In this document: positions 16,573 to 24,943 of the stretch, piece by piece
How the letters are laid out: each line of letters opens with the position of its first letter
Numbering within the stretch: position 1 is the stretch's first letter
Assembly: GCF_003201815.1 (NCBI RefSeq)
Contig: NZ_QJKB01000002.1
Coordinates: 372,001 to 436,000, forward strand
Length of the DNA: 64,000 bases
Direction of reading: 5' to 3'
Origin: Undibacterium pigrum
GTDB taxonomy: Bacteria; Pseudomonadota; Gammaproteobacteria; Burkholderiales; Burkholderiaceae_D
Made by a program: the position numbers and the translations under genes
The notes under the pieces: model-generated
Databases searched by the model: none
Seen by the model: only the letters and a program-made list of their open reading frames with translations
Told to the model about the DNA's origin: nothing

Positions 16573-17004
16573 ATGCTAAAAGCCGTGATCCTGGATGCGA
16601 ATGCTGTTGCCCGCAATTTGCTGGCCTCTGTTCTGGTGAACGGCGGGCATGAAGTAGTGGGGGATGCCAATCTCAGCCCAGCCAGCCTGGCACGTGTCAT
16701 CAAGCTTAAACCCCAGGTGGTCTGTGTTGACATAGGGGAAACGGATGAAGAAGGCCTGGCCATGCTCGACAAGATCAAGGCTGAGCTGCCCAAGGCATTG
16801 TTATTTTTGGTGTCTTCAAAAATTGATGCGACCATATTGCAGACGGCCCAGCAGCGTGGTGTTCATGGCTTTATCGTCAAACCCTTCAATTCTGTGGCTG
16901 TGCTGACTTCGATACGCAATACCATCTTGCGCATTGCCAAACAGCAAAGAGCCGCTACTGCCGAAGCCACGCCTGAAGAAGGCGGGGAAGCCGCGGCTGA
17001 ATAG
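16573..17004 (+). CDS. Single-domain response regulator (CheY-like receiver)
   Basis: A 143-residue stand-alone receiver domain. The acidic pocket begins at Asp8 (VILDANAVAR), the phospho-acceptor is Asp53 (VVCVDIGETD), the switch Ser is in LVSSK (about 81-82) and the conserved Lys is at about 103 (FIVKPFNS). The C-terminal tail is Glu/Ala-rich with no output domain, so it probably acts by protein contact, as CheY-like proteins do. The start ATG at 16573 is preferred over an upstream in-frame TTG (16549). It lies about 110 bases ahead of a LytS-type kinase and a LytTR regulator on the same strand and may work with them, although those form a complete pair by themselves. Confidence 0.88.
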   Translation: MLKAVILDANAVARNLLASVLVNGGHEVVGDANLSPASLARVIKLKPQVVCVDIGETDEEGLAMLDKIKAELPKALLFLVSSKIDATILQTAQQRGVHGFIVKPFNSVAVLTSIRNTILRIAKQQRAATAEATPEEGGEAAAE

Positions 17005-17112
17005 TTCGTCTGCGCAAACAGGCATTTCATCCACCGGCGGCCAGTTTTATCGCATTCTTCCTACTCCAGCATCGCAATCCCTACACTGAATCAAACTTCA
17101 TAAGGAATTGCC

Positions 17113-18525
17113 ATGTCAGCCATCGATACCATGCGCTCAGCTTTACATCATTCAGAACAATTATTGCCATCCGAAGTGACGGCCAAGAGCGAAACCTGGC
17201 TGACTCGCGCCCGTAACTATCCGGTATTTTCGCGCACCTGGTATCGATACCGGGCGCAGGCATGGATAGGTGTGTTTGTCATCGTTGACGTGATAGCGTT
17301 CATCGTGGGTTTGCTGGCAGATACCGACATGCGCCGTATGGCTTCTGCCTTTATCCCTTTTACCCTGGGGGGAACAGCCCTGCATTTGCTGGGGCCGGCA
17401 ATGGCCGTGTGGGTCAGGAACCGGGCCTATGCCGGGAAAAAAGAAGTCATCGCTCTCACCCTGGCTTTGTTGCTGGGGGCGGCATGCAGTTACGGCGTAT
17501 TACTGGGCGTGAAATATGTCACCAAGTTGATCGCCTATGGCGATGCCAATGTAGAAATTTCGGTAGTTGGTACTTTGGGGGCGAGCAGTAAAGTCCCAGG
17601 AAGTGCATCAGCGTCTACCAGCGCCACCTCAGTGGAGGATGCTGGCGCATCCTCTGCAAATGGTCAGTCCAATAAGCAGTCGAATAATCAGTCGAATAAT
17701 CAGTCGAATACCAGCGCGGACAGTAAAGACAATAAAGAAAGCAGTAAAATTGCGCAATCACCTACCCTGACACTGGTGATGCAGGTATTCTCATTTTTGC
17801 TGGTTACAAGCCTCATCACCTACACTGGGGGGGCAATTGATCTCTGGTATTTCTTCCGTCAGAAAAAGCGCCTGCAAGAAGTCTTGCGTCAGCATGAACT
17901 GACTGCGGCACAGGAAGCTCGCCGCGAAGCAGAATTGCGCCTGTCTGTATTGGCGGCACAGGTAGAACCACATTTTCTGTTCAATACTTTAGCGGGTGTG
18001 CGTTCGGCCATACTGACCGAACCTGAAAGGGCAACTGCCATCGTCGATCACCTGGTAGATTATCTGCGCGCCACCATCCCGCAAATGCGCAATGATGGTA
18101 GCTCTGCCCAGGCCAGGCTTAAGCAACAACTGGAAGCAGCCAGCGCCTATCTGGGCCTCATGCATGCCCGCATACCGCGCCTCAGTTATAGTGTGGACTC
18201 AGAAGTAACTGACGCCGCCTTGCCGCCACTGATGCTGATCTCGCTGGTAGAAAATGCCATCAAGCACGGGGTCGAACCCAAGATAGGCCCTGTCCATGTT
18301 GCTGTCCTCGCGAAACAATTACAGCAAGATGGCCAGGACATGCTGGAACTGACGGTTGCAGACAATGGCGTCGGTTTTGCCGGCAGCAGTTCAGGCTCTG
18401 GTATAGGTCTGGCAAATATCCATGAAAGACTGGCATCCATGTATGGCAAGCGTGCCAGCCTGGTATTGAAAGCCCTGCCTGAGGGCGGTGTGGCAGCAAC
18501 CATACTGCTCCCTCTCGAACCATAA
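17113..18525 (+). CDS. LytS-type sensor histidine kinase
   Basis: A 470-residue membrane kinase. Hydrophobic segments at about residues 50-72, 80-104, 112-136 and 215-245 frame a low-complexity region (about 155-215) rich in Ser, Asn, Gln and Ala, encoded partly by 12-base repeats. The cytoplasmic part has the LytS-family phospho-acceptor block VEPHFLFNTLAGVRS (His287) and a HATPase domain with ENAIKHGVE and DNGVGFAG. It transfers phosphate to the LytTR regulator whose gene starts 21 bases later. The signal is not known. Translation is preceded by AAGGAATTGCC. Confidence 0.92.
   Translation: MSAIDTMRSALHHSEQLLPSEVTAKSETWLTRARNYPVFSRTWYRYRAQAWIGVFVIVDVIAFIVGLLADTDMRRMASAFIPFTLGGTALHLLGPAMAVWVRNRAYAGKKEVIALTLALLLGAACSYGVLLGVKYVTKLIAYGDANVEISVVGTLGASSKVPGSASASTSATSVEDAGASSANGQSNKQSNNQSNNQSNTSADSKDNKESSKIAQSPTLTLVMQVFSFLLVTSLITYTGGAIDLWYFFRQKKRLQEVLRQHELTAAQEARREAELRLSVLAAQVEPHFLFNTLAGVRSAILTEPERATAIVDHLVDYLRATIPQMRNDGSSAQARLKQQLEAASAYLGLMHARIPRLSYSVDSEVTDAALPPLMLISLVENAIKHGVEPKIGPVHVAVLAKQLQQDGQDMLELTVADNGVGFAGSSSGSGIGLANIHERLASMYGKRASLVLKALPEGGVAATILLPLEP
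17665..17712 (+). repeat. 12-base tandem repeat in the histidine kinase linker
   Basis: Four adjacent 12-base units (CAGTCSAATAAK type; the second and third identical CAGTCGAATAAT) encode QSNKQSNNQSNNQSNT. In-frame units make this loop length-variable by replication slippage. Confidence 0.8.
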
Positions 18526-18546
18526 TAGACAAAAAGAGACAATCAC

Positions 18547-19302
18547 ATGACCACAGCCATCATCGCCGATGACGAAGATTTACCCCGCAAGGAATTGCGC
18601 CGCATGCTCAATAAAGTCTGGCCAGAGCTGGAAATACTGGCCGAATGTGAACACGGTGCCGAAGCCCTGGAAGCCATCCATCAGGAAGAACCTGACATTG
18701 CCTTCCTCGACATACGCATGCCCGGCATGACTGGTCTTGATGTGGCACATGCAGTCAAAGGCCGCTGCCATGCCGTCTTTACCACGGCTTATGACAGCCA
18801 TGCACTGGATGCCTTTGCAGCAGGTGCCATCGACTATTTGCTCAAACCCATTTCCGAAGCCAGATTGCAGGAAGCGATCGCCAGGTTAAAGGAACGTATC
18901 AGCAACAAGCAACCAGTGGCGGATGTCAGCCAGCTCATGTCTGAACTCGACAAGCGTCTGAAGAATACGACAGCAGAAAGAATACGCTGGATCAGTGCCA
19001 GCGTTGGTGACACCATCAAGATGTTCCCGGTAGAAAAAATCCTGTTCTTCAGTTCAGATGAAAAATACACGCGGGTAGTCTGTGCCGACGACGAAGCCCA
19101 TGTACGCAAGCCATTGAAAGAAATCATGGATGGACTTGATCCGGATGTTTTCTGGCAAGTGCATCGTGGTGTGGTCGTGCGTGCTGATGCAATTACCCGT
19201 GCGCACAGGGATGAGCTGGGTAAATACACGGTGGAGTTGCGGGGTTTGCCAGAAAAGCTCAAGGTGAGTCAGGCATATGCATGGCGCTTCAAGCCCATGT
19301 AA
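18547..19302 (+). CDS. LytTR-family response regulator
   Basis: A 251-residue DNA-binding regulator. The receiver domain has acidic residues ADDED (8-12), phospho-acceptor Asp55 (IAFLDIRMPGM) and conserved Lys in LLKPIS (about 99). A LytTR DNA-binding domain follows at about 145-250 (VEKILFFSSDEKYTRV, FWQVHRGVVVRADAI, VSQAYAWRFKPM). It is the cognate partner of the LytS-type kinase immediately upstream. LytTR proteins bind paired direct repeats upstream of their targets; none was identified here. A palindromic repeat element begins at the base after its stop codon. Confidence 0.94.
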   Translation: MTTAIIADDEDLPRKELRRMLNKVWPELEILAECEHGAEALEAIHQEEPDIAFLDIRMPGMTGLDVAHAVKGRCHAVFTTAYDSHALDAFAAGAIDYLLKPISEARLQEAIARLKERISNKQPVADVSQLMSELDKRLKNTTAERIRWISASVGDTIKMFPVEKILFFSSDEKYTRVVCADDEAHVRKPLKEIMDGLDPDVFWQVHRGVVVRADAITRAHRDELGKYTVELRGLPEKLKVSQAYAWRFKPM

Positions 19303-19349
19303 GAACATGTTTCCGATCTTACTGCGCGAGTGTGATCGTAAACACGTTC
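19303..19349. repeat. Short palindromic element directly after the LytTR stop codon
   Basis: Imperfect inverted repeat GAACATGTTTCCGATC / GATCGTAAACACGTTC (14 of 16 pair) around TTACTGCGCGAGTGT. Its two arms and GCGCGAG segment resemble the two ends of the larger element at 61604-61767, as if the middle had been lost. It could also end or stabilise the upstream transcript. Confidence 0.65.
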
Positions 19350-19356
19350 TAAGTGC

Positions 19357-19468
19357 GGCCATTAAAAATCGAATCTGGCGTTGTTGCGCCGTCTTGCCGT
19401 GCTAAAGCACTGTCTGCGACGACGACGCCTAGCCGGGGGCGCCTAGCCAGTTTCGGTTTGTAATGGCC
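19357..19468. repeat. Palindromic intergenic repeat, family 1 copy A
   Basis: A 112-base element. The ends GGCCATTAAAAATCGAA and TTCGGTTTGTAATGGCC are imperfect inverted repeats, and the centre is a hairpin GTGCT-AA-AGCAC (19399-19410). It shares layout and much sequence with copy B at 26697-26796: terminal arms with AAAATCG, a GTTGC segment, the core hairpin, then CTGTCT and GACGCC. Confidence 0.72.
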
Positions 19469-19687
19469 TCACGGTATGTCAAATCCCACAATCACGAAAT
19501 GAAAAGCTTGATGTTTTTATTGAAGTCGCATTAAGATGGCGCTGACGTAAAAAAACAGCGTCATTTTTTAATAATAAGATTTGGATCTATCCAGACTATC
19601 CTTTGCAGTTTCTGCTTCTGTATACCCACAAAAATATCCTTGTGCGGCCGGTAGTCCAAATAATAAAAACAACAGGAAATTTATACC
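19469..19687. other. Leader region of tatD
   Basis: AT-rich sequence between repeat copy A and tatD. It contains a weak hairpin GCGCTG / CAGCGT followed by CATTTTTT (about 19536-19567) that may terminate upstream transcription, and probably the tatD promoter. No coding sequence is seen. Confidence 0.4.
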
Positions 19688-20500
19688 ATGTTACAAAAAC
19701 CTACACTGATAGATATCGGTGCGAATCTGAGCAACCGTCGTTTTCATGCTGACCTTGATGCCGTTATTTCACGTGCCAAAGAGGCAGGCGTGGAACATAT
19801 CATCGTCACCGGCACTTCAGAGCGTGCCAGTCATGATGCGCATGCGCTGACGCAAACTTATCCAGGCTATCTGAGCAGCACGGCGGGTGTGCATCCGCAT
19901 GAGGCCAAGAACTGGAATACCCAGTGTGCAAAAGCCATAGAAAAACTCGCTGACTATGATAGTGTAGTGGCCGTTGGTGAATGCGGTCTCGACTATAACC
20001 GCATGTTTTCAACGGAAACAGAACAACGTGCCTGCTTTGAAGCGCAGTTGCAATTGGCAGTGCGCGTGCAAAAACCAGTGTTCCTGCATGAGCGTGATGC
20101 GCATGAAGATTTCTTTGCCTTGCTCAGGCAATACCGGCCGCAATTAAAGGGCGCGGTGGTGCACTGTTTCACTGGCAATACAGACGAACTGCGCGCCTAT
20201 CTGGATCTCGACTGCCACATCGGTATCACTGGCTGGATCTGTGATGAAAGGCGCGGCGATGATTTGCGCAAGGCTGTCAAATTTTTGCCCAAAGAAAAAT
20301 TGATGATAGAAACCGATGCACCGTTTTTATTGCCGCGCAATTTAGCAGTGCGTCCTGATGATGGCCGCAATGAACCCATGTATTTGCCCGTGGTATTTCA
20401 GGCAGTTGCGAATATCTTGCGGGTATCGCCGGTAACGCTGGCACAGCAGATTAGAAAAAATACTGAACAGTTTTTTGCTCTGCCTGCGGCCCTATCGTAA
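19688..20500 (+). CDS. tatD: TatD-family metal-dependent hydrolase
   Basis: A 270-residue TIM-barrel hydrolase; characterised members are metal-dependent DNases. The N-terminal LIDIGANLSNRRF follows the TatD branch (E. coli TatD begins with a comparable DIGVNLTSSQF). Metal-site segments are present: GVHPHEAKNW, VVAVGECGLDYN (Glu ligand), VFLHERDAHE, VVHCFTG and MIETDAPFLLPR. It is cytoplasmic. It converges with a membrane-protein gene eight bases away and has no neighbouring tatABC genes, as is common for tatD outside enterobacteria. Confidence 0.93.
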   Translation: MLQKPTLIDIGANLSNRRFHADLDAVISRAKEAGVEHIIVTGTSERASHDAHALTQTYPGYLSSTAGVHPHEAKNWNTQCAKAIEKLADYDSVVAVGECGLDYNRMFSTETEQRACFEAQLQLAVRVQKPVFLHERDAHEDFFALLRQYRPQLKGAVVHCFTGNTDELRAYLDLDCHIGITGWICDERRGDDLRKAVKFLPKEKLMIETDAPFLLPRNLAVRPDDGRNEPMYLPVVFQAVANILRVSPVTLAQQIRKNTEQFFALPAALS

Positions 20501-20508
20501 GCTCCTGT

Positions 20509-21081
20509 TCAAGCTTGTTGATCGCTGGTTTCAACAGCAGTTGCAACAATTGATGATGGAACTGTAGCTGGCTTTTGCAAGCTGCGTGACCAGCGCAACA
20601 AACCAATTGCGTAACTGATGTAATAAGCGGCCAGCATGCCAAACAGGAACAGTGTAAGCGGGCTGCTGGAAAAATCGCCCGGGGGCGCAACAAAAGATTG
20701 CGTTGTGAAATACAGCGTAGCCATGCGCCAGGCAATCCGGCCTATCATCAGCAGTGACAAGGCAATGCCTAGGTGGGCATTCGGCGTATAGAATTTTCCG
20801 GCTGGACCATGATCAAATTTCGTCAGGCGCAAGCCATAGGCACCAAGGCCACTGCCAGCTATCAATCCCCCCATCATGAACAGCAGGTTGCCCTCATGTT
20901 TGAGCGCACCAAATGCCACCAGCCCTATCAGTACAGGAAAAATACAGACGGTCAGCAAGGCACGCACACCCGAGTATTTTTGCCTGCCTACCATACGTCG
21001 TACACGCGAGATGACACGCCAGACAATGAATGCACCAACAGCAGTACCTATCATCAGGGAAGTGGGGTTTGCAGTCGCCAT
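20509..21081 (-). CDS. Multi-spanning membrane protein (CcdC/DUF1453-like)
   Basis: A 190-residue integral membrane protein with about five hydrophobic segments (roughly 8-24, 45-60, 66-84, 103-120 and 140-165). KFYTPNAHLGIALSLLMIGR is reminiscent of the DUF1453/CcdC group, but this assignment comes from memory of the family pattern and is not certain. The C-terminal tail is hydrophilic. It converges with tatD and is divergent from the EamA transporter gene. No function can be read. Confidence 0.75.
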   Translation of the reverse strand: MATANPTSLMIGTAVGAFIVWRVISRVRRMVGRQKYSGVRALLTVCIFPVLIGLVAFGALKHEGNLLFMMGGLIAGSGLGAYGLRLTKFDHGPAGKFYTPNAHLGIALSLLMIGRIAWRMATLYFTTQSFVAPPGDFSSSPLTLFLFGMLAAYYISYAIGLLRWSRSLQKPATVPSSIVATAVETSDQQA

Positions 21082-21251
21082 GAAAAGCTTTCTGTATAGC
21101 GTGTAGAGAAGTTTTTAAAGTCTATCATCTGCAAAAAATCCGTCAGTACCGGAATGTATCAACTGCACCTGGTATTTTCCCATGTCCGAAAGCTGCCAGC
21201 AGCTTTTCCCGTAGTTTGTTAAGCTGCACCCCTGATCCTGATGGAGTGCAT

Positions 21252-22124
21252 ATGCGCAGCGTTGACTTGTTACGTTTGATTTCCCTGGCCGCTATCTGGG
21301 GCGCGTCCTTTCTGTTCATGCGGGTACTGGCGCCTGTGGTCGGTGTGTTGTGGAGTGCCGAGGTCAGGGTGGGGCTGGCGGGTATAGCCTTGCTGATCAT
21401 GATGTATGTCACAGGCCGGGCGATGAATTTCCGTGATAACTGGAAGTCTTTTTTGATACTGGGCACGATTAACTCTGCCCTGCCATTTGCGTTGTATTCA
21501 TATGCTGCACTCAGCATACCTGCTGGTTATTCGGCAATCGTGAATGCGACCAGCCCTTTGTGGGGGGCGGTCATGGGAGCCGCCTTCCTGGGTGAACGCT
21601 TGACTGTGCGCAAGATGGCGGGCATGGCGATAGGTGTACTCGGTGTCGCCTTCCTGGTGCGCCTGGGGCCGGTAGAATTCACCAGCAAGCTGGTACTGGC
21701 TGTGCTGGCCTGCGTAGGTGCGACCCTGTGTTATGCGATAGTCGGTATCTATACCAAGAAAAAACTCACAGGCATCACGCCCATGCAAATGGCGACGGGT
21801 TCGCAAGTGGGGGCGGCATTTGTCTTACTGCCCTTCCTGCCGCTGGCACCAGTGCAGGGCGAGATCACGGCGACGATAGCAATGGTTGGTATTGCATTGG
21901 CCTTGTTATGCAGTGCCGTGGCTTATCTGATTTATTTCCGTTTGATGGCAGACCTGGGGCCAACCAAGGCGCTGACCGTGACTTTCCTGATACCCCTGTT
22001 TGCCTTGCTCTGGGGTTATCTGTTCCTGAATGAACACATCACGGTGAACACGGCCATAGGCTGCGCTGGTGTGGTGCTGGCGACATGGCTGGTGGTGTTC
22101 CAGCCAGCTCAAAAACCAGCTTAA
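21252..22124 (+). CDS. EamA/DMT-superfamily transporter
   Basis: A 290-residue inner-membrane protein with ten predicted membrane helices in two EamA repeats. The first repeat opens LLRLISLAAIWGASFLFMRV and includes the NATSPLWGAVMGAAFLGERL block; the second ends LFALLWGYLFLNEHIT, the typical end of each half. Members export metabolites, but the substrate cannot be inferred. Start at 21252 is chosen because GGAG lies five bases upstream; an in-frame TTG at 21216 lacks this. A strong terminator follows. Confidence 0.9.
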   Translation: MRSVDLLRLISLAAIWGASFLFMRVLAPVVGVLWSAEVRVGLAGIALLIMMYVTGRAMNFRDNWKSFLILGTINSALPFALYSYAALSIPAGYSAIVNATSPLWGAVMGAAFLGERLTVRKMAGMAIGVLGVAFLVRLGPVEFTSKLVLAVLACVGATLCYAIVGIYTKKKLTGITPMQMATGSQVGAAFVLLPFLPLAPVQGEITATIAMVGIALALLCSAVAYLIYFRLMADLGPTKALTVTFLIPLFALLWGYLFLNEHITVNTAIGCAGVVLATWLVVFQPAQKPA

Positions 22125-22135
22125 AGATTGACCTT

Positions 22136-22178
22136 AAAAAATGCCGCTGACTCTATATGGGGCAGCGGCATTTTTTTA
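22136..22178. terminator. Bidirectional rho-independent terminator
   Basis: AAAAATGCCGCTG / CAGCGGCATTTTTTT with a 14-base loop, between the EamA transporter and the convergent hydrolase gene. It overlaps the last codon of the latter. Confidence 0.88.
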
Positions 22179-24131
22179 TTCATCCAGTGCTGGCAAAACT
22201 TTGACATGCAGGGCACTTGGTTGCTGGCTGCCGAAATACACTTTATGCGTCGCCTTGATGAAGTCACTATCCTTGGCTTCATAGATGTTAGGCACAAAGG
22301 ATTGCGGGTTACGGTCTATGAAGGGGAACCAGCTGGACTGCACCTGCACCATGATGCGGTGGCCGCGCTGGAAAGTGTGCAGCACATCATTGATGGCAAA
22401 CTTCACCTTGGTCACCTGGTTGGGCACCATGGGTTTGGCCGTCTCAAAACCATCACGGAAACGGGCGCGGAAAGGTTCGCCGCGCACCAGGGTTTGCTGG
22501 TTGCCACGGTTTGTTTGCGCATCTATTTCCAGGTTGGGTGGATTGACATCAATGAGTTTGACAACGAAGTCAGCATCGCTGCCTGTCACGCTGACAAACA
22601 AATCCGCGCTTAGCGGGCCAGCCAGGGTCACGTCTTTTTCCAGCACATCACTTTGCCAGGTCAGCACATCAGGACGGCTGCTGGCAAAGCGCTGGTCAGC
22701 CGCGACATATTGATTACTCCAGCGCGTGACTACTTCGGTGGTATAGGGTACAGGTTTGGCCGGGTCGCTGATGTATTCTGCAAACTGTGCATCCTGGTTG
22801 GCCGGTGCACTGAAACTCAGCTTGCCATTGGCATGGAAATACAGGGCTTTGTCCTTGCTCTCTTTCGGTGGCCAGGCATCAAAACCTCGCCAGCGATTGG
22901 CACCGGTTTCAAACATCCAGGCTTCGGCCAGTGCTGGCTTGTCGCCGGTTTTCAGATGATGCTTGAAGAAGGCTAATTCTACGGGCTGGTAAGTCTGTAC
23001 GGTCTTGTAGCCAAAATGCGCATCACCGACTTTCTCGCCATCAGTACGGAACCAGCCACCATGTGTCCATGGTCCTATGACCAGGGTGTTTTGTATGCCG
23101 GGGTTTTGTTTTTCTATGGCCTTGTAGGTATTCAGCGGGCCATATAAATCTTCTGTGTCATACCAGCCACCGACGGTCAGGACCGCAGCCTTGATGTTTT
23201 TCAGGTGTGGCAGGATATTCCTGCTTTGCCAGAAATCATCATAGTTGGGGTGCGCGGTAATGTCGTTCCAGAAAGGGATGCCGTTCTTGAAATAGCGGGT
23301 GTTGGCATTCGCTACCGAACCCAGGTCCAGGAAGAACTGGTAACCATCAGGTGTGCCAAAATTAAAAGTTTTCCAGCCCTTGTTTTCTACAGGCTGGGGA
23401 CGCGGCTGGCCAAAGCTATGGAAAAAACCAAAGGCCATTTGCAGATTGAAAGCGCCATTCCTGTGCATGTCATCGCCACGGAACCAGTCAGCAATCGGTG
23501 CCTGCGGCGAAACGGCTTTCAGAGCAGGGTGACCATCGATGGCACCCGCCGAGCTATAAAAGCCGGGGTAAGAATTGCCCCATAAACCAAACTTGCCATT
23601 ATTGTTGGGCAAATGCTTGAGCATCCACTCTATGCTGTCGTAGGTATCACTGCTTTCATCGATATCGGTTTTTGATTTTTTCTGATCAATATGTGGACGC
23701 ATATTGACGAATTCACCTTCCGACATATAGGTACCGCGTACATCCTGATAGACAAAGATAAAGCCATCTTTTTCATATTCCGCAGTTGGCCCCAGCTGGG
23801 TTTTGTACTGGTCACCGCCATACGGCATGACAGAATAGGGCGTGCGGTTCATGAGGACAGGGTAACGCTTGCTGGCACTCGCATCATTGGGCATATACAC
23901 GGCAGTAAACAAGAGTTTGCCATCACGCATGGGGATGCGGTATTCAAACTTGGCATAGTTTTTACGGATGTACTCGGCACGCAGTTTGGCGGCGTCTGTC
24001 TTGTCATCAGCATTGCTGGCACTGACTATATTGCTGGCGGAAGCCAGTGCAGGTGTAGTCAGGCTGCTTAATATTGCGCCCAGCATGATGGAGAGCGCAG
24101 GCAGGGCCTGACGCAGTTGCGGTGTTCTCAT
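22176..24131 (-). CDS. CocE/NonD-family exported hydrolase (alpha-amino acid ester hydrolase-like)
   Basis: A 651-residue exported enzyme with a signal peptide (MRTPQLRQALPALSIMLGA to TTPALASA). The S15-type alpha/beta hydrolase domain has the nucleophile elbow GLWGNSYPG (Ser187), VGGWYDTEDLYG (likely acid region) and VIGPWTHGGW (likely catalytic His). A C-terminal jelly-roll domain (from about 430; VLTWQSDVLEKDVTLAGPLS) is typical of the X-Pro dipeptidyl-peptidase, cocaine esterase and alpha-amino acid ester hydrolase group. The likely activity is on small amino-acyl esters or amides or on dipeptides in the periplasm. The start is supported by GGGGAA before the ATG at 24131. Confidence 0.9.
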   Translation of the reverse strand: MRTPQLRQALPALSIMLGAILSSLTTPALASASNIVSASNADDKTDAAKLRAEYIRKNYAKFEYRIPMRDGKLLFTAVYMPNDASASKRYPVLMNRTPYSVMPYGGDQYKTQLGPTAEYEKDGFIFVYQDVRGTYMSEGEFVNMRPHIDQKKSKTDIDESSDTYDSIEWMLKHLPNNNGKFGLWGNSYPGFYSSAGAIDGHPALKAVSPQAPIADWFRGDDMHRNGAFNLQMAFGFFHSFGQPRPQPVENKGWKTFNFGTPDGYQFFLDLGSVANANTRYFKNGIPFWNDITAHPNYDDFWQSRNILPHLKNIKAAVLTVGGWYDTEDLYGPLNTYKAIEKQNPGIQNTLVIGPWTHGGWFRTDGEKVGDAHFGYKTVQTYQPVELAFFKHHLKTGDKPALAEAWMFETGANRWRGFDAWPPKESKDKALYFHANGKLSFSAPANQDAQFAEYISDPAKPVPYTTEVVTRWSNQYVAADQRFASSRPDVLTWQSDVLEKDVTLAGPLSADLFVSVTGSDADFVVKLIDVNPPNLEIDAQTNRGNQQTLVRGEPFRARFRDGFETAKPMVPNQVTKVKFAINDVLHTFQRGHRIMVQVQSSWFPFIDRNPQSFVPNIYEAKDSDFIKATHKVYFGSQQPSALHVKVLPALDE

Positions 24132-24188
24132 GAATTCCCCGGATATTATTATGTTTGGATTAGTGTGCAAAGACGCCAACAAGTTCCA

Positions 24189-24851
24189 TTAATCTTCTGC
24201 ATTTGGGTCATAGTCCGGCAAAGGCGGCTCAATTTCCACGATCTGGTCTGCGCCCTGGCTGCGGGCAATCTGCAAGGCGCTGTTGACTCTTTTGAGCATA
24301 TTGTCAGCAGTATCCTTGTGGGCATTGGTAGTCAGGCCGGTGGCAAAAGTCACCGTCAAACCGGGGGAGATGGCATTCCAGTCTACTTCGGCAATACGCA
24401 ATTTAAGGCGGGCGATGGCCTTGCGGCTGGATTCCAGCCAGGTGGTTGGCATGACGATGGCAAATTCATTGGCGGCGACACGGCCAAAGGAATCGAGGGT
24501 GCGCAGCATGGTCAGAGCTTCTTTGGCAACTTGCTGCAAGACCTGGCGTGCTGCGGCCTGGCCATGTTGTTCGAGTATCTGTTCCAGGCCATCAACAGCG
24601 ATGGCGGCCAGGGTAAAGGTATGGCCAGTGCGGAAAGAGCGCGCCAGTTCGCCGTCTAGCATGGCGACTAGCGCACGGCGGTTCAGAGCGCCAGTCAGGT
24701 GATCGGTCCTGGCCATGCTGTCGAGCTGGGTCAGCACCGTCTCCAGCGTGGGTACGAGGTTATCCTGATGGCCTTCGTTCTTGATTTGCTTGATCAACTG
24801 GTCTATTTGTTGTCTTGCATTTAACAAGGGCTGATTAAAATCTGTGGGCAT
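24189..24851 (-). CDS. Degenerate GGDEF-domain protein
   Basis: A 220-residue cytoplasmic protein. A short helical N-terminus (1-45) is followed by a GGDEF fold recognisable from the opening ARTDHLTGALNRRAL (47-61). The signature that binds GTP in diguanylate cyclases is replaced by AANEF (126-130, in FGRVAANEFAIVMP), and the DxDxFKxxND block is altered to AVDGLEQILEQHG. It is therefore very probably unable to make cyclic-di-GMP and may act as a binding or scaffold protein. It lies 57 bases ahead of the CocE-like gene on the same strand; no functional tie is evident. Confidence 0.88.
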   Translation of the reverse strand: MPTDFNQPLLNARQQIDQLIKQIKNEGHQDNLVPTLETVLTQLDSMARTDHLTGALNRRALVAMLDGELARSFRTGHTFTLAAIAVDGLEQILEQHGQAAARQVLQQVAKEALTMLRTLDSFGRVAANEFAIVMPTTWLESSRKAIARLKLRIAEVDWNAISPGLTVTFATGLTTNAHKDTADNMLKRVNSALQIARSQGADQIVEIEPPLPDYDPNAED

Positions 24852-24943
24852 GTACTCTCCGGCTATGCACTAGGTATAACTATAAGGCTGACGCCAGGCG
24901 CTACAATGGTACTTTACCATTGTCACCCGCCTTTCTGCCAAGC

